Position numbers and translations under genes: made by a program. A DNA stretch of 64,000 nucleotides from NCBI GenBank assembly GCA_963832445.1, contig CAWHUM010000014.1:248001-312000 (forward strand), written 5' to 3'. Under the pieces are notes generated by a model. That model ran no database searches, was not told the DNA's origin, and was given only the letters and a program-made list of their open reading frames with translations. Shown piece by piece: positions 44,580-54,160 of the stretch (the first letter of the stretch is position 1; each line of letters opens with the position of its first letter). The stretch is from AWTP1-13 sp963832445. GTDB lineage: Bacteria > Pseudomonadota > Alphaproteobacteria > Rhizobiales > Hyphomicrobiaceae.

Positions 44580-45416
44580 ATGATGCAACGTGTGGGGGCT
44601 TTGGCCATTCTGGCCATGGCGATATGCGCACCGGCCACACCGGTTTTGGCGCAGGATATGGCAGTCGCTGGCGCAAGGGCTTTTGCGCTTCCGGGCGACC
44701 CGCCGAGCCTTTCCCCTGACTGCAGGTCCAAGCGCATGGTTGGCGATCAGTTCCGCCGGCCGCTGAGGGCGCTGAGGCGGGCCATACGCACAGATCGTAC
44801 GGTACGGGTGCTGGCCATTGGCTCCTCCTCGACCGTCGGGGTCGGCGCATCATCGCCGGCAGCCACCTATATCGCCAAGCTCGAGCGCACGCTCGAAGGC
44901 GCGATGAAGGGGCTCGACTTCGACGTGATCGGCCGCGGCAGGTCGGGCGAAGTCGCCCAGGGCGCCGCCGACCGCATGAAGCAGGAGATCGCCGAGACCA
45001 AGCCGGACCTTGTCGTCTGGCAAGTCGGCACCAACGATGCGCTCCGCCACATCAGCATCGATCGCTTCAAGGATTGTCTGAGGACCACGCTCGCCTGGCT
45101 CAAGGAAAACCGGATCGACGTGGTGCTGATCGATCCGCAGTACGGCGAGGTGCTCACCAGGGACGAGTATTATGAGACTGTGGTGGCCGCCATCGCCGAG
45201 GTTGCGCGCGAGGCCCGCGTGCTGCTGGTCGATCGTTTCGAGGCCATGCGCGAGCTGCACCGCGTGCGCGGTGACCAGTTCTACCTCACAGCCGACAATC
45301 TGCACATGAACGACACGGGGCATCGCTGCATGGCCGAGCAGCTGGCACGCTCCATCGTCGGCGGCCTGCTGGCGGCCGACGGCGAGGCCTCTGAGCCCGT
45401 ATTCTATCCCTGGTAG
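44580..45416 (+). CDS. Exported SGNH/GDSL hydrolase
   Basis: 278 residues with a signal peptide (MMQRVGALAILAMAICA..., cleaved near PVLAQ). The SGNH blocks are visible: block I AIGSSST (nucleophile serine), block III GTNDA, and block V NLHMNDTGH with the catalytic Asp/His. It probably removes acyl or acetyl groups from envelope polysaccharides or lipids (inference). GTG 44568 is an alternative start. It is divergent from dapD. Confidence 0.85.
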   Translation: MMQRVGALAILAMAICAPATPVLAQDMAVAGARAFALPGDPPSLSPDCRSKRMVGDQFRRPLRALRRAIRTDRTVRVLAIGSSSTVGVGASSPAATYIAKLERTLEGAMKGLDFDVIGRGRSGEVAQGAADRMKQEIAETKPDLVVWQVGTNDALRHISIDRFKDCLRTTLAWLKENRIDVVLIDPQYGEVLTRDEYYETVVAAIAEVAREARVLLVDRFEAMRELHRVRGDQFYLTADNLHMNDTGHRCMAEQLARSIVGGLLAADGEASEPVFYPW

Positions 45417-45500
45417 CCTGCCAGGGGCGGCGCTCGGCTGCCTCGCAAGACTTGCACAACAAAGCGCGCCGAAGGCGCCGACACTTGGGAGGAATGCGAC

Positions 45501-46488
45501 GTGACCCCGTCATGGCTTCGCTGGGGTACTGTCGTGCGCTCTCGCGGGAATGCTCCTGGCCTTGCCGGCCAGGGCACAGGACTACCCCACGCGCAATGTG
45601 ACCATCGTGGTGCCGCTGGCCGCTGGCAGCGGCATGGACGCGGTGGTGCGCATCTACGGCGAGGAGCTCGGCAAGGCTCTGGGCAAGCCGGTGGTGGTGG
45701 AGAACCAGCCGGGTGCCGCGCTGATGCTGGCGGCGCAGAACGTGGCCCGCTCGGCGCCCGACGGCCACACGCTGGTCGTCGCCTCCTCGCCGGTGCTGGC
45801 GGTCAATCCCACCCTCTACAAGAAGGTCAACTACGACGCCGAGAAGGATTTCGTGCCGATCGCGCTCTACGCCAAGTCGCCGTTCGTGCTGATTGTCACG
45901 CCGGCCTTCGGCGCCGACACCATGAAGGCGTTCATCAAGAAGGCGCAGGACGCCGCCAATCCCGTCACCTACGCCACCACCGGCGCCGGAACGCTGCAAT
46001 ACCTGACGATGGAGACACTGAAGCGCGACCACAAGTTCCAGGCCGCACACGTACCCTACCGAAGCCCGCCGCAAATTGTGACCGACGTGGTGGGCGGCCA
46101 CATCACCTCCTCCATCTCCGAGACGGGCGCGGCGCTGTCGCTGATTCAGGAGGGCAAGCTGATGGCGCTGGGCATCAGCGCCTCCACTCCGCATCCCTCC
46201 CTGCCCAAGGTGCCGACCATGTCCGAGGCGATGGGGATGCCGGGCTTCGAGGCCGTATCCTGGCACGCGCTGCTGGCACCGTCGGCGACGCCGCGCGCCA
46301 TCGTGGAGCGCCTGCATGCCGAAATGATGCGCATTACCGGCGACGCGGCCTTCCAGAAGCGCGTGAGCGACATCGGGTTGATGCCGCTGGCACCGCGCCC
46401 GATCGCGCAGATCGAGCAGTACATCAAGGCCGAGCGCGAGCGCTGGAGCGGCGTGGTCAAGGAACTCGGACTCGCAGGCACGCTGTAG
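45501..46488 (+). pseudogene. Bug/TctC-family solute-binding protein, frameshifted in the signal peptide
   Basis: The mature part (from about 45580: QDYPTRNVTIVVPLAAGSG, VENQPGAALMLA, VTYATTGAGTLQYL) is a complete Bug-type carboxylate-binding protein. The signal peptide lies in another frame: GTG 45501, 8 bases after GGGAGG, encodes MTPSWLRW, and the GGGG at 45523-45526 contains one extra G. Removing it gives a perfect signal MTPSWLRWVLSCALAGMLL followed by the domain, 328 residues. Probably a base-call error. Confidence 0.87.
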
Positions 46489-46537
46489 CTGTCGCGTCGC
46501 GGCGAGAGCCTGTCGAAGGCTGGGCCGCGCGCTGCCA

Positions 46538-46560
46538 GCGCGGGCCCTTGCGGCCCGCGC
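46538..46560. terminator. Hairpin between convergent genes
   Basis: GCGCGGGCC (46538-46546) / GGCCCGCGC (46552-46560), a perfect 9-bp stem with loop CTTGC between the Bug gene and doxX. No T-run, so rho-independent action is doubtful. Confidence 0.5.
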
Positions 46561-46583
46561 CCCCGGAACACTGCTCTTAACGC

Positions 46584-47024
46584 CTACGCACGCGCGTGCG
46601 CGCCAGCGCCGGCACGCTCGCCGCGACCGCTCAGCGCCCATGCCCCGGCGCCGGCAACGTAGTAGAACATCAGACCGCCGATGACAGCGATGTTCTTGAG
46701 GAAGTGGTTCATCTGGTTCGCTTGTTGCGCGTCAGGATACTCCCAGAACCTATGCGCCAGCCCCGTCGCGACAGCGACGAACGCAATCAGCAGCAGCGCC
46801 GAGATGCGAGGGAAAACGCCGAGGATCAAGGCGACGGGTGCGAGCACCTCGATCGCAACCCCGACGACTCCCACTATCTCCGGATAGGGAACTCCTAGCT
46901 TGCCGAGGTACTGCGCGAAGGGACCCCCATAGCCTTGCATAACCTTGGGGATGCTGACCGTCAGAAACAGCGACGCCAGCAACAATCGCCCTATGAGAAG
47001 AAACAAATCGTTCAAGCGCTCCAT
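46584..47024 (-). CDS. DoxX-family membrane protein
   Basis: 146 residues with four membrane helices. The family pattern LIGRLLLASLFLTVSIPKVM near the N terminus, the GVAIEVLAPVALILG segment and the later AHRFW are typical of DoxX/YphA proteins, quinone-linked or stress-related membrane proteins. Start ATG 47024 follows AGGGAGAG; longer frames lack coding character. Confidence 0.85.
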   Translation of the reverse strand: MERLNDLFLLIGRLLLASLFLTVSIPKVMQGYGGPFAQYLGKLGVPYPEIVGVVGVAIEVLAPVALILGVFPRISALLLIAFVAVATGLAHRFWEYPDAQQANQMNHFLKNIAVIGGLMFYYVAGAGAWALSGRGERAGAGAHARA

Positions 47025-47105
47025 AGCTTCTCTCCCTGATTGGAGTGTGCCCGCGCCGAGGCCATGGTAGGCCCACCAAATCAAAATTGCCAAGATATTG
47101 GGCAA

Positions 47106-47777
47106 CTATTGTTGCAATACGGAGCGTATCAGCCGCTTGGCGTCCTCGCTGTCCCATTCCGCGGGGCCCAGCAGCCGCCCGATCTCGCGGCCTTCGGCAT
47201 CGAGCAGCAAGGTCGCCGGCAGGCCGACAACCTTGAACGTGGAGGTCATGCGGGCGGTCGCGTCCACGTAGAGCCCCAGCTCCTTGACTTTGGTCTCGTC
47301 GAGAAACTTCTTGGACGCCTCCAGGCCTTTGCGGTCGACGCTGATGGCCACTACCTCGAACTTGTCCGACCCCAGCTCTTTCTGCAGGCGGTCAAGCGAG
47401 GGCATCTCCTTGCGGCAGGGCAGGCACCAGGTGGCCCACAGGTTGACCAGCACCACCTTGCCGCGCCAGTCGGCCAAGGTGCGCTCCTTGCCCGAGGCAT
47501 CCTGGAAAGTGGCCTCTCGCAGCGCCTCCGGCGCCTTGCGGAAGACGAAAGCCGCCATCTGGCCCTTGCTCAAAGGGTTGCTGCCGGGACCCGAGGGAAG
47601 CGACTGCGGAGCCGCGGATGGCGGTTGGGTGGCGGTCTTGACCGGGGGAGAAGCGTTGTCAGGGCGGCCAAGGGTCACGTATACCGCTGCAAACCCGAGC
47701 GCGGCCGCCAGGGCAGCCGCGCCCAACGTCACTGCCGCTCTCCGCCGCGGATCCTGGCTGGGGGCTGCTTTGGACAT
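47106..47777 (-). CDS. tlpA: TlpA-like thiol:disulfide oxidoreductase
   Basis: 223 residues: an N-terminal membrane anchor (about 15-37), a Pro-rich linker and a thioredoxin-like domain with the active site WATWCLPCRKEMPSL (CxxC near 112-115), then VVGLPATLLLD with the cis-proline. TlpA reduces periplasmic thiols, for example in cytochrome oxidase or cytochrome c assembly. Divergent from argH with a 30-base gap, a pairing often seen in alphaproteobacteria. Confidence 0.9.
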   Translation of the reverse strand: MSKAAPSQDPRRRAAVTLGAAALAAALGFAAVYVTLGRPDNASPPVKTATQPPSAAPQSLPSGPGSNPLSKGQMAAFVFRKAPEALREATFQDASGKERTLADWRGKVVLVNLWATWCLPCRKEMPSLDRLQKELGSDKFEVVAISVDRKGLEASKKFLDETKVKELGLYVDATARMTSTFKVVGLPATLLLDAEGREIGRLLGPAEWDSEDAKRLIRSVLQQ

Positions 47778-47807
47778 TCTCGCTCGCTGCACACTCAGGT
47801 TGATCTG

Positions 47808-49217
47808 GTGACCGACAAATCCGCCAACAAGATGTGGGGAGGCCGCTTCACCATGTCGCCGGCCGAGATCATGGAGGAGATAAACGCCTCCATCGGCTTC
47901 GACAAGGCGCTGGCTCCTTACGATATCGCCGCCTCCAAGGCGCACGCGGCCATGCTGGCGCAGCAGGGCATCATCTCCAAGGAGGACGCGCGCAAGATTG
48001 CGGCGGGCCTCGACCGCGTGCTCATCGAGATCGAGAAGGGCGAGTTCGCCTTCTCGCGCGCGCTGGAAGACGTGCACATGAACGTGGAGAGCCGGCTGAG
48101 AGAGCTGATCGGCGAGCCGGCGGCGCGGCTGCATACTGCGCGCTCGCGCAACGACCAGGTGGCAACCGATTTCAGGCTCTACGTGCGCGCGTGGATCGAC
48201 AGCGCCGATGCCGCTTTGGCAACGCTGCAGCTGGCGCTTGCGAAGAAGGCGGAAACGCACAGCGCCACCATCATGCCGGGGTTCACGCATCTCCAACCCG
48301 CGCAGCCGGTGACCTTCGGCCATCACCTGCTCGCCTACGTCGAGATGCTGGCGCGCGATCGCGGGCGGTTTGCCGACGCACGGGCGCGTCTCAACGAGTG
48401 CCCGCTCGGTGCCGCGGCGCTGGCCGGCACCTCGTTTCCCGTCGACCGCAAGCGGACTGCGGAAGCGTTGGGCTTCGACCGTCCCACCGCCAACTCGCTC
48501 GATGCCGTCTCCGATCGCGACTTCGCGCTGGAGACGCTCGCCGCGGCGGCCATCACGGCAATGCACCTGTCGCGCCTCGCCGACGAGATCGTGCTGTGGA
48601 TGACGCCGCAGTTCAGCTTCGTGCGCCTGTCCGACCGGCTCACCACGGGTTCCTCGATCATGCCGCAGAAGCGCAACCCGGACGCGGCCGAACTGGCACG
48701 CGCCAAGGTAGGGCGCATCGCCGGCGCGTTCCAGGCGCTGCTGATCGTGATGAAGGGCCTGCCGCTCGCCTATTCCAAGGACATGCAGGAGGACAAGGAG
48801 GCGACCTTCGACGCGCTGGCGAGCTTGCGGCTCTCCATCGCCGCGATGACCGCCATGGCCGAGGACATGGAGCCTAATGTCGCCGCCATGCGCGCTGCTG
48901 CCGGAGCGGGCTACTCGACGGCGACCGACCTCGCCGACTGGCTCGTCCGCGCTCTGGGCCTGCCGTTCAGGGATGCGCATCACGTCACGGGCAGGCTCGT
49001 TGCCATGGCCGAGGCGGAGGGCGTGGGGCTCGAGGCGTTGCCGCTGGAGGCCATGCAGAAAGTGGAGCCGAGGATCACGCGCGACGTCTTCTCGGTCCTT
49101 TCGGTGGAAAACTCGGTCAAGAGCCGGCGCAGCTATGGGGGAACGGCGCCACAGAACGTGCGCAAAATGGCCAGCGGCTGGATAAAGCGGTTGGAAAAGC
49201 AACAGGAAAAGGACTAG
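47808..49217 (+). CDS. argH: Argininosuccinate lyase
   Basis: 469 residues. It releases arginine and fumarate from argininosuccinate. The family signature GSSIMPQKRNP is near residue 285, with MWGGRF at the start, ARSRNDQVATDFRLY near 110 and TVMPGFTHLQPAQP-like residues near 150. GTG 47808 gives a normal N terminus; ATG 47832 is possible. It is followed by lptM and lysA on the same strand. Confidence 0.96.
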   Translation: MTDKSANKMWGGRFTMSPAEIMEEINASIGFDKALAPYDIAASKAHAAMLAQQGIISKEDARKIAAGLDRVLIEIEKGEFAFSRALEDVHMNVESRLRELIGEPAARLHTARSRNDQVATDFRLYVRAWIDSADAALATLQLALAKKAETHSATIMPGFTHLQPAQPVTFGHHLLAYVEMLARDRGRFADARARLNECPLGAAALAGTSFPVDRKRTAEALGFDRPTANSLDAVSDRDFALETLAAAAITAMHLSRLADEIVLWMTPQFSFVRLSDRLTTGSSIMPQKRNPDAAELARAKVGRIAGAFQALLIVMKGLPLAYSKDMQEDKEATFDALASLRLSIAAMTAMAEDMEPNVAAMRAAAGAGYSTATDLADWLVRALGLPFRDAHHVTGRLVAMAEAEGVGLEALPLEAMQKVEPRITRDVFSVLSVENSVKSRRSYGGTAPQNVRKMASGWIKRLEKQQEKD

Positions 49218-49305
49218 AACTGGCCTCGCCCAGCCGAGTAGAGGCGGATTGCCTTTCCGGCGGGACAGTGGCGCTGCGGACTATGAACAGGGTTCACTAG
49301 GTCGT

Positions 49306-49503
49306 ATGCAGAGGCGTTTGCCGCTTTTCGTCGTGATGGCCCTGGCCGTGGCAGGGATGCTCAGCATGGCTGGGTGCGGCGTGCGCGGATCGCTCGACAC
49401 GCCTCCGAACACCACTGACACGACGGGCAGCGCCAATCCCGGGACCACTGCTAAGTCTGGCGAACCGCACAGACCCTCGGTTCTCGACCCGTTGATCCGC
49501 TGA
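49306..49503 (+). CDS. lptM: LptM-like small lipoprotein
   Basis: 65 residues with a signal and lipobox SMAGC (cysteine at about residue 24), then CGVRGSLDTPP, the family pattern of the LPAM_2/LptM lipoproteins, which assist the LPS transport complex LptDE in the outer membrane. Placement directly upstream of lysA (10-base gap) is the usual context. Confidence 0.85.
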   Translation: MQRRLPLFVVMALAVAGMLSMAGCGVRGSLDTPPNTTDTTGSANPGTTAKSGEPHRPSVLDPLIR

Positions 49504-49513
49504 CGGGCTCGCT

Positions 49514-50782
49514 ATGCATCATTTTGCCTACCGCGGCGGCGTCCTCCACGCTGAGGACGTAAGCTTGGCGGCGATTGCCGCCGAGGTCGGCACCCCATTC
49601 TACTGCTACAGCACAGCGACGCTCGAGCGGCACTACCGCGTGCTGCTGCAGGCCTTTGCCGGGCTCGACGCGGCGATCTACTACGCCATAAAAGCCAACT
49701 CCAACCAGGCCGTGATCGCCACCCTGGCGCGGCTTGGCGCCGGTATGGACGTGGTCTCCGAGGGCGAGCTGCGCCGGGCCAGGGCGGCTGGAGTGCCGGC
49801 CAACCGCATCATCTTCGCCGGTGTCGGCAAGACCCGGGCCGAGATGACCTATGCGCTCGAGGAAGGCATCCTGGCCTTCAACGTGGAGTCGGAGGCCGAG
49901 ATCGAGGCCCTGGGCGAGGTCGCGCGCGGGCTCGGCCGCACGGCGCGTATCGCGCTGCGCGTCAACCCCGACGTGGATGCCAAGACGCACGCAAAGATCT
50001 CCACGGGAAAGGCCGAAAACAAGTTCGGCGTCGCCTACGACGACGCGCCCAGGCTCTACGCCAAGGCAGCTAGGCTGCGGGGCCTGGAGGTGGCGGGCAT
50101 ACACATGCACATCGGCAGTCAGGTCACCGACTTGAAGCCGTTCCGCGACGCCTTCATCCTGATGCGCGAGCTGGTGGGCGAGCTGCGCGCTGCCGGGCAC
50201 AGGCTCGAGCATCTCGACCTCGGCGGGGGCCTCGGCGTCCCTTACCTCTTCGGCAACGACATCCCGCCTTCTCCCGACGAATATGCTGCCGTCGTGCGCG
50301 AGACTTTGGGCGACCTTGGGCTCAGAATCGCGCTCGAGCCCGGGCGAATGATCGTCGCCAACGCCGGCATTCTCGTCTCTCGCGTGATTTACACCAAGGA
50401 GGGGCGCGACAAGACCTTCGCCATCGTCGACGCGGCCATGAACGACCTGGTCCGCCCTACGCTCTATGAGGCGGAGCACGAGATTTGGCCGGTGAGCGAG
50501 GAGGCCGGCCGCAAGGCGCCGATCCAGCAGGACGTGGTGGGCCCGGTGTGCGAGACCGGCGACTACCTGGCGCTCGACCGCTCCTTGCCGCCGCTCGAAG
50601 CCGGCGACCTCATCGCCTTCATGACGGCGGGGGCCTACGGCGCGGCGATGTCCTCCACCTACAATTCACGCCCGCTGGTGCCGGAGGTGCTGGTCAAGGG
50701 CAACGAGTGGGCCGTCGTGCGCCCCCGCCAGAGCTACGACGAGTTGATCGGTCTCGACCGATTGCCGGCCTGGCTAGCGTAG
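49514..50782 (+). CDS. lysA: Diaminopimelate decarboxylase
   Basis: A 422-residue fold-III PLP enzyme, the last step of lysine synthesis. The PLP lysine is K60 (YYAIKANSN); the His of VAGIHMHIGSQ and the phosphate loop DLGGGLG follow; the partner-subunit cysteine lies in GPVCETGDYL. Complete and next to lptM and argH. Confidence 0.97.
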   Translation: MHHFAYRGGVLHAEDVSLAAIAAEVGTPFYCYSTATLERHYRVLLQAFAGLDAAIYYAIKANSNQAVIATLARLGAGMDVVSEGELRRARAAGVPANRIIFAGVGKTRAEMTYALEEGILAFNVESEAEIEALGEVARGLGRTARIALRVNPDVDAKTHAKISTGKAENKFGVAYDDAPRLYAKAARLRGLEVAGIHMHIGSQVTDLKPFRDAFILMRELVGELRAAGHRLEHLDLGGGLGVPYLFGNDIPPSPDEYAAVVRETLGDLGLRIALEPGRMIVANAGILVSRVIYTKEGRDKTFAIVDAAMNDLVRPTLYEAEHEIWPVSEEAGRKAPIQQDVVGPVCETGDYLALDRSLPPLEAGDLIAFMTAGAYGAAMSSTYNSRPLVPEVLVKGNEWAVVRPRQSYDELIGLDRLPAWLA

Positions 50783-50903
50783 GGCGCACAGCGCTGCACG
50801 CCGAGTAGTTGGTCGGTTTACCAAATCCGCCAGCAGCCGGCTTGGATCCATCAGTTTGTTGCTAGAACTCGACGCGTCCAGGCACGGCACCGGGAAGGTA
50901 TCA

Positions 50904-51716
50904 ATGTCCACAGCGGAAAGCCCACACGAAGTTTGCGATACGAAGAGTCCCAAAACGAAGATCGGGACGACCCGGAGAGGATTGGTGGCCGCCGCGGCCA
51001 TGTTTGCAGCGGCGTTCGCTACCAAGAAGGCGCGTGCCTTCGAACGCCCGCCGCGGGACCATGGCCACGGCAACAAGCATTGCTTCCTGGCCGGCACTCA
51101 CATCCGCACCCCGAACGGAGACGTGAAAGTCGAGAATCTGGCGATTGGTGATCTCGTGGCGACATTCGATGGCAACGCGAAGCCCATCAAGTGGATTGGC
51201 CGCAGGCGCCTGGAACGCGGTCCTGGGGAGAGGTGGGCGACCGACGACCTGCCGGTAAAGGTGGCCCGCTCTGCTTTCGGCGCGCTGGTTCCGCATGCCG
51301 ACCTGTTTCTTTCGCCGGTGCACGCAGTGTATGTCGACGGCTTGCTGATTCCGATCAGGAACCTGATCAACGGACGCAGCATCGTGCAGTGCAAAGCATT
51401 CGATTCCGACGTAATCGAATATCTTCACATCGAGCTCGCCGGCCACGAAGTGATCTTCGCCGAGGGCGCACCTGCAGAAACGCTGTTGGCGACACGCGAC
51501 CGCGTGTTTGACAATTGGGCCGAGGATGCGGGCTCGCTTGCGCACATTGGCGCGGACCAGCTAAAGCGGTATGCGCCGGGCGTGTCGCCTTCGCGCTTGG
51601 GGATCATTCGTTCGCGACTGCGCAGTGCGGCGTCGCCATGGATTGATCGCCGCCAACGCGTCGATGTCATTTGGGACCGGCTTGCAGAGCGTGCGGAGAC
51701 CGACATCGCGGCTTGA
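50904..51716 (+). CDS. Hint-domain protein with twin-arginine leader
   Basis: 270 residues. An N-terminal TTRRGLVAAAAMFAAAF segment (about 22-38) looks like a Tat signal. Then follows a Hedgehog/intein (Hint) domain starting CFLAGTHIRTPNGDVKVENL at C60, with SPVHAVYVDG as its second block. Many alphaproteobacteria have such self-processing-type domains at the end of secreted proteins; here it is nearly the whole mature protein. No extein remains. Start ATG 50904 has GGAAGG. Confidence 0.8.
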   Translation: MSTAESPHEVCDTKSPKTKIGTTRRGLVAAAAMFAAAFATKKARAFERPPRDHGHGNKHCFLAGTHIRTPNGDVKVENLAIGDLVATFDGNAKPIKWIGRRRLERGPGERWATDDLPVKVARSAFGALVPHADLFLSPVHAVYVDGLLIPIRNLINGRSIVQCKAFDSDVIEYLHIELAGHEVIFAEGAPAETLLATRDRVFDNWAEDAGSLAHIGADQLKRYAPGVSPSRLGIIRSRLRSAASPWIDRRQRVDVIWDRLAERAETDIAA

Positions 51717-51831
51717 GGTGAAGGTTGCTCGAGCCCCTCGGCCCTTGGCCCGCTTTGGGGGGCCGGCCCATTGCCCCCTCTGACGTCCTGGCCTCTCGCC
51801 GTTAGCAGCCCGTGGGCGCGCGGCGCCCTGT

Positions 51832-52860
51832 CTAGGCCGCCTGCTTCAGCAGCTTGCGGTTGATCATCAGCTCCGCGATCTGCACCGCGTTGAGGGCGGC
51901 GCCCTTGCGCAGATTGTCCGAGACCACCCACATGGAGAGGCCGTTCTCCACCGTGCCGTCCTCGCGGATGCGGCTGATGTAGGTGGCGTCCTCGCCGGCC
52001 GCCTCCATCGGCGTGATGTAGCCGCCGGGCTCGCGCTTATCGATCACCAGGCAGCCCGGGGCCTCGCGCAGGATCTCGCGTGCCTCGTCCGCCGTGATCG
52101 GCTTCTCGAACTCGATGTTGACCGCCTCGGAATGGCCGACGAACACCGGCACGCGCACGCAGGTCGCCGTCAGCTTGATCTTGGGATCGAGGATCTTCTT
52201 GGTCTCGGCCACCATCTTCCACTCTTCGCGCGTGTAGCCGTCCTCCATGAAGACGTCGATCTGCGGAATGCAGTTGAAGGCGATTTCCTTCGGGAACTTC
52301 TTGGGCTCGCTGTCGTTGCCCGGCACGTACTTGGCCTTGGTGCGCGACCACAGCTCGTCCATGGCATCCCTGCCGGCGCCGGAGACGGACTGGTAGGTGG
52401 CAACCACCACGCGCTTGATGGTGGCGCGGTCGTGCAGGGGCTTGAGAGCGACCACCAGCTGCATGGTCGAGCAGTTGGGGTTGGCGATGATGTTCTTCTT
52501 GCTGAAGCCGGCAACCGCGTTGGCGTTCACCTCGGGCACGATCAGCGGCACGTCCTGGTCGTAGCGCCAGGCCGAAGAGTTGTCGATCACCACGCAGCCC
52601 TTGGCGCCGATCTTGGGCGACCACTCCTTGGACACGGCTCCGCCGGCCGACATCAGGCAGAAGTCGACGCCCTTGAAGTCGAACCTCTCCAGTTCTTTGC
52701 ACTTGAGCGTCGTCTCGCCGAACGAGACCTCCACGCCGACCGAGCGACGAGAGGCGAGCGCATGCACCTCGTTCACGGGGAACTGGCGTTCGGCCAGGAT
52801 CGATAGCATCTCCCGGCCCACGTTGCCGGTGGCGCCGATGATGGCGACGTTGTAGCTCAT
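51832..52860 (-). CDS. asd: Aspartate-semialdehyde dehydrogenase
   Basis: 342 residues. NADP-binding GATGNVGREML at the start, catalytic cysteine C130 (ANPNCSTMQ), and the RVPVFVGHSEAVNIEF segment with the proton-relay His. It makes aspartate semialdehyde, the branch point for lysine, threonine and methionine. Start ATG 52860. Confidence 0.96.
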   Translation of the reverse strand: MSYNVAIIGATGNVGREMLSILAERQFPVNEVHALASRRSVGVEVSFGETTLKCKELERFDFKGVDFCLMSAGGAVSKEWSPKIGAKGCVVIDNSSAWRYDQDVPLIVPEVNANAVAGFSKKNIIANPNCSTMQLVVALKPLHDRATIKRVVVATYQSVSGAGRDAMDELWSRTKAKYVPGNDSEPKKFPKEIAFNCIPQIDVFMEDGYTREEWKMVAETKKILDPKIKLTATCVRVPVFVGHSEAVNIEFEKPITADEAREILREAPGCLVIDKREPGGYITPMEAAGEDATYISRIREDGTVENGLSMWVVSDNLRKGAALNAVQIAELMINRKLLKQAA

Positions 52861-53037
52861 GGCGGTATCTTCCGAGCGATTCAAGTGAAGCAACGCGTAA
52901 TGCGGGCGAGCTTTTACTCGCAGCTGGGGTGGCTGTCCATCATGGACAATAGCCGGCGCCCACGAATTGTCCCGTAACAGCCACATTACCTGGCTAGAGC
53001 CCCGCACAGGCACTGGTGCAAGGGGGGTCGTCCTGTC

Positions 53038-53514
53038 GTGAGAGTGGCTACAGATGTGCTGCGAGCGGTCGCCGTCAGCGCGCTCGCCCTGACCGGCCTT
53101 GCCGCCGCCACGCGACCCGCGGTCGAGGGCGGTCCCCGCTGGATGACGGAGGAAGCCATGCGCTCCGCCTTCATCGGCAGGACGCTCGACGGCCACTACG
53201 TCGACGGCCTCGGCTGGAGCGAGACCTACACCGCCGACGGGCGGCTCGACTACCGGGAGGCCATTCGCGCAGGGGGCGGCTACTGGTACTTCCGCGACCA
53301 CATCTTCTGCACCTTCTACGACCCCGGCCAGGGCTTGAGCGGCGGCTGCTGGACGGCCATCAAAGCCAGCGCCAACTGCTACGAGTTCTACGTCGCGGGC
53401 TTCGGCGATCCCTGGTTCGAGGAGGAGGCGGCCCCGGGACCGCTCGGCAGCTGGGCAGCGCGGGCTTGGCACCGGGGCGAGCCCTCCACCTGCGAGGACC
53501 GGCCGAGCGCATGA
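53038..53514 (+). CDS. Exported protein, tandem paralogue 1
   Basis: 158 residues with a signal peptide (about 1-25, GTG start) and a small domain: WMTEEAMRSAFIGRTLDGHYVDG, YWYFRDHIFCTFY, GGCWTAIKASANCYEFYV. The cysteines probably pair in the periplasm. It shares this pattern with the following gene, and the two overlap by ATGA. Function unknown. Confidence 0.75.
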   Translation: MRVATDVLRAVAVSALALTGLAAATRPAVEGGPRWMTEEAMRSAFIGRTLDGHYVDGLGWSETYTADGRLDYREAIRAGGGYWYFRDHIFCTFYDPGQGLSGGCWTAIKASANCYEFYVAGFGDPWFEEEAAPGPLGSWAARAWHRGEPSTCEDRPSA

Positions 53515-54077
53515 GCCGCGACGGCGCAGCTTGCGGGCGGGACCGCGCCCGCCCGGCACAAGCCGCAGCGCTTTGCGGCCTCGCCCTTGTTGTCGCCCTT
53601 TTCGCCCTCCTTGGCACCCACTCGACAACGCTCGCCACGCCCGCGTGGATGAGCGAGCAGGCGATCCGCGCCGAGTTGCTAGGCAAGCCCCTCGACGGCC
53701 GCTTTCGCAATGGCCGGACCTGGACCGTGATCCTCTCTCAGGACGGCAGCGTCGAGCAATTCACCAAATCCGAGAGACCGATGCGGGGACGCTGGTTCTT
53801 CCGCGGCTCGGTGCTGTGCTCGGTGCCCGAGGCGGTTCACCGCCCTCCTTACATAGTCAGTTGTTGGACCATCACGAAGACCAGCACCAATTGCTACGAA
53901 TACTTCCCCGTGGATGCCTGGGGTGAGGAGCCGCTCGAGCAAGAGTCGCGCGACTTGATCTGGTACGGCTTGGGGTGGCGCCAGGGCGAGGCATCGACCT
54001 GCGGAGAGCAACCTACGGCTCGAGGGCCGGCAACCCTCACCCGGTCGCATCAGACCATCGGTCGGGCGCCGAGCTGA
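53511..54077 (+). CDS. Exported protein, tandem paralogue 2
   Basis: 188 residues. After a signal-anchor (about 18-42), the domain repeats that of its neighbour: WMSEQAIRAELLGKPLDGRF, RGRWFFRGSVLCSV, SCWTITKTSTNCYEYF. Same cysteine positions and same W-M-S/T-E-x-A start, so it arose by tandem duplication. ATG 53511 overlaps the stop of paralogue 1. Confidence 0.75.
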   Translation: MSRDGAACGRDRARPAQAAALCGLALVVALFALLGTHSTTLATPAWMSEQAIRAELLGKPLDGRFRNGRTWTVILSQDGSVEQFTKSERPMRGRWFFRGSVLCSVPEAVHRPPYIVSCWTITKTSTNCYEYFPVDAWGEEPLEQESRDLIWYGLGWRQGEASTCGEQPTARGPATLTRSHQTIGRAPS

Positions 54078-54160
54078 GGATTCCACTTGCGCTGACGGCC
54101 CCGATTTGCCGTTATGCGGCGAGCCCATATTTCCCCAAAACTCCGTGGAGGAACGCGAGC

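Noticed and set aside
47813..49202. Leftward continuation of the tlpA frame through argH
   Set aside because: Only the part from ATG 47777 has TlpA features; the rest is antisense to argH.
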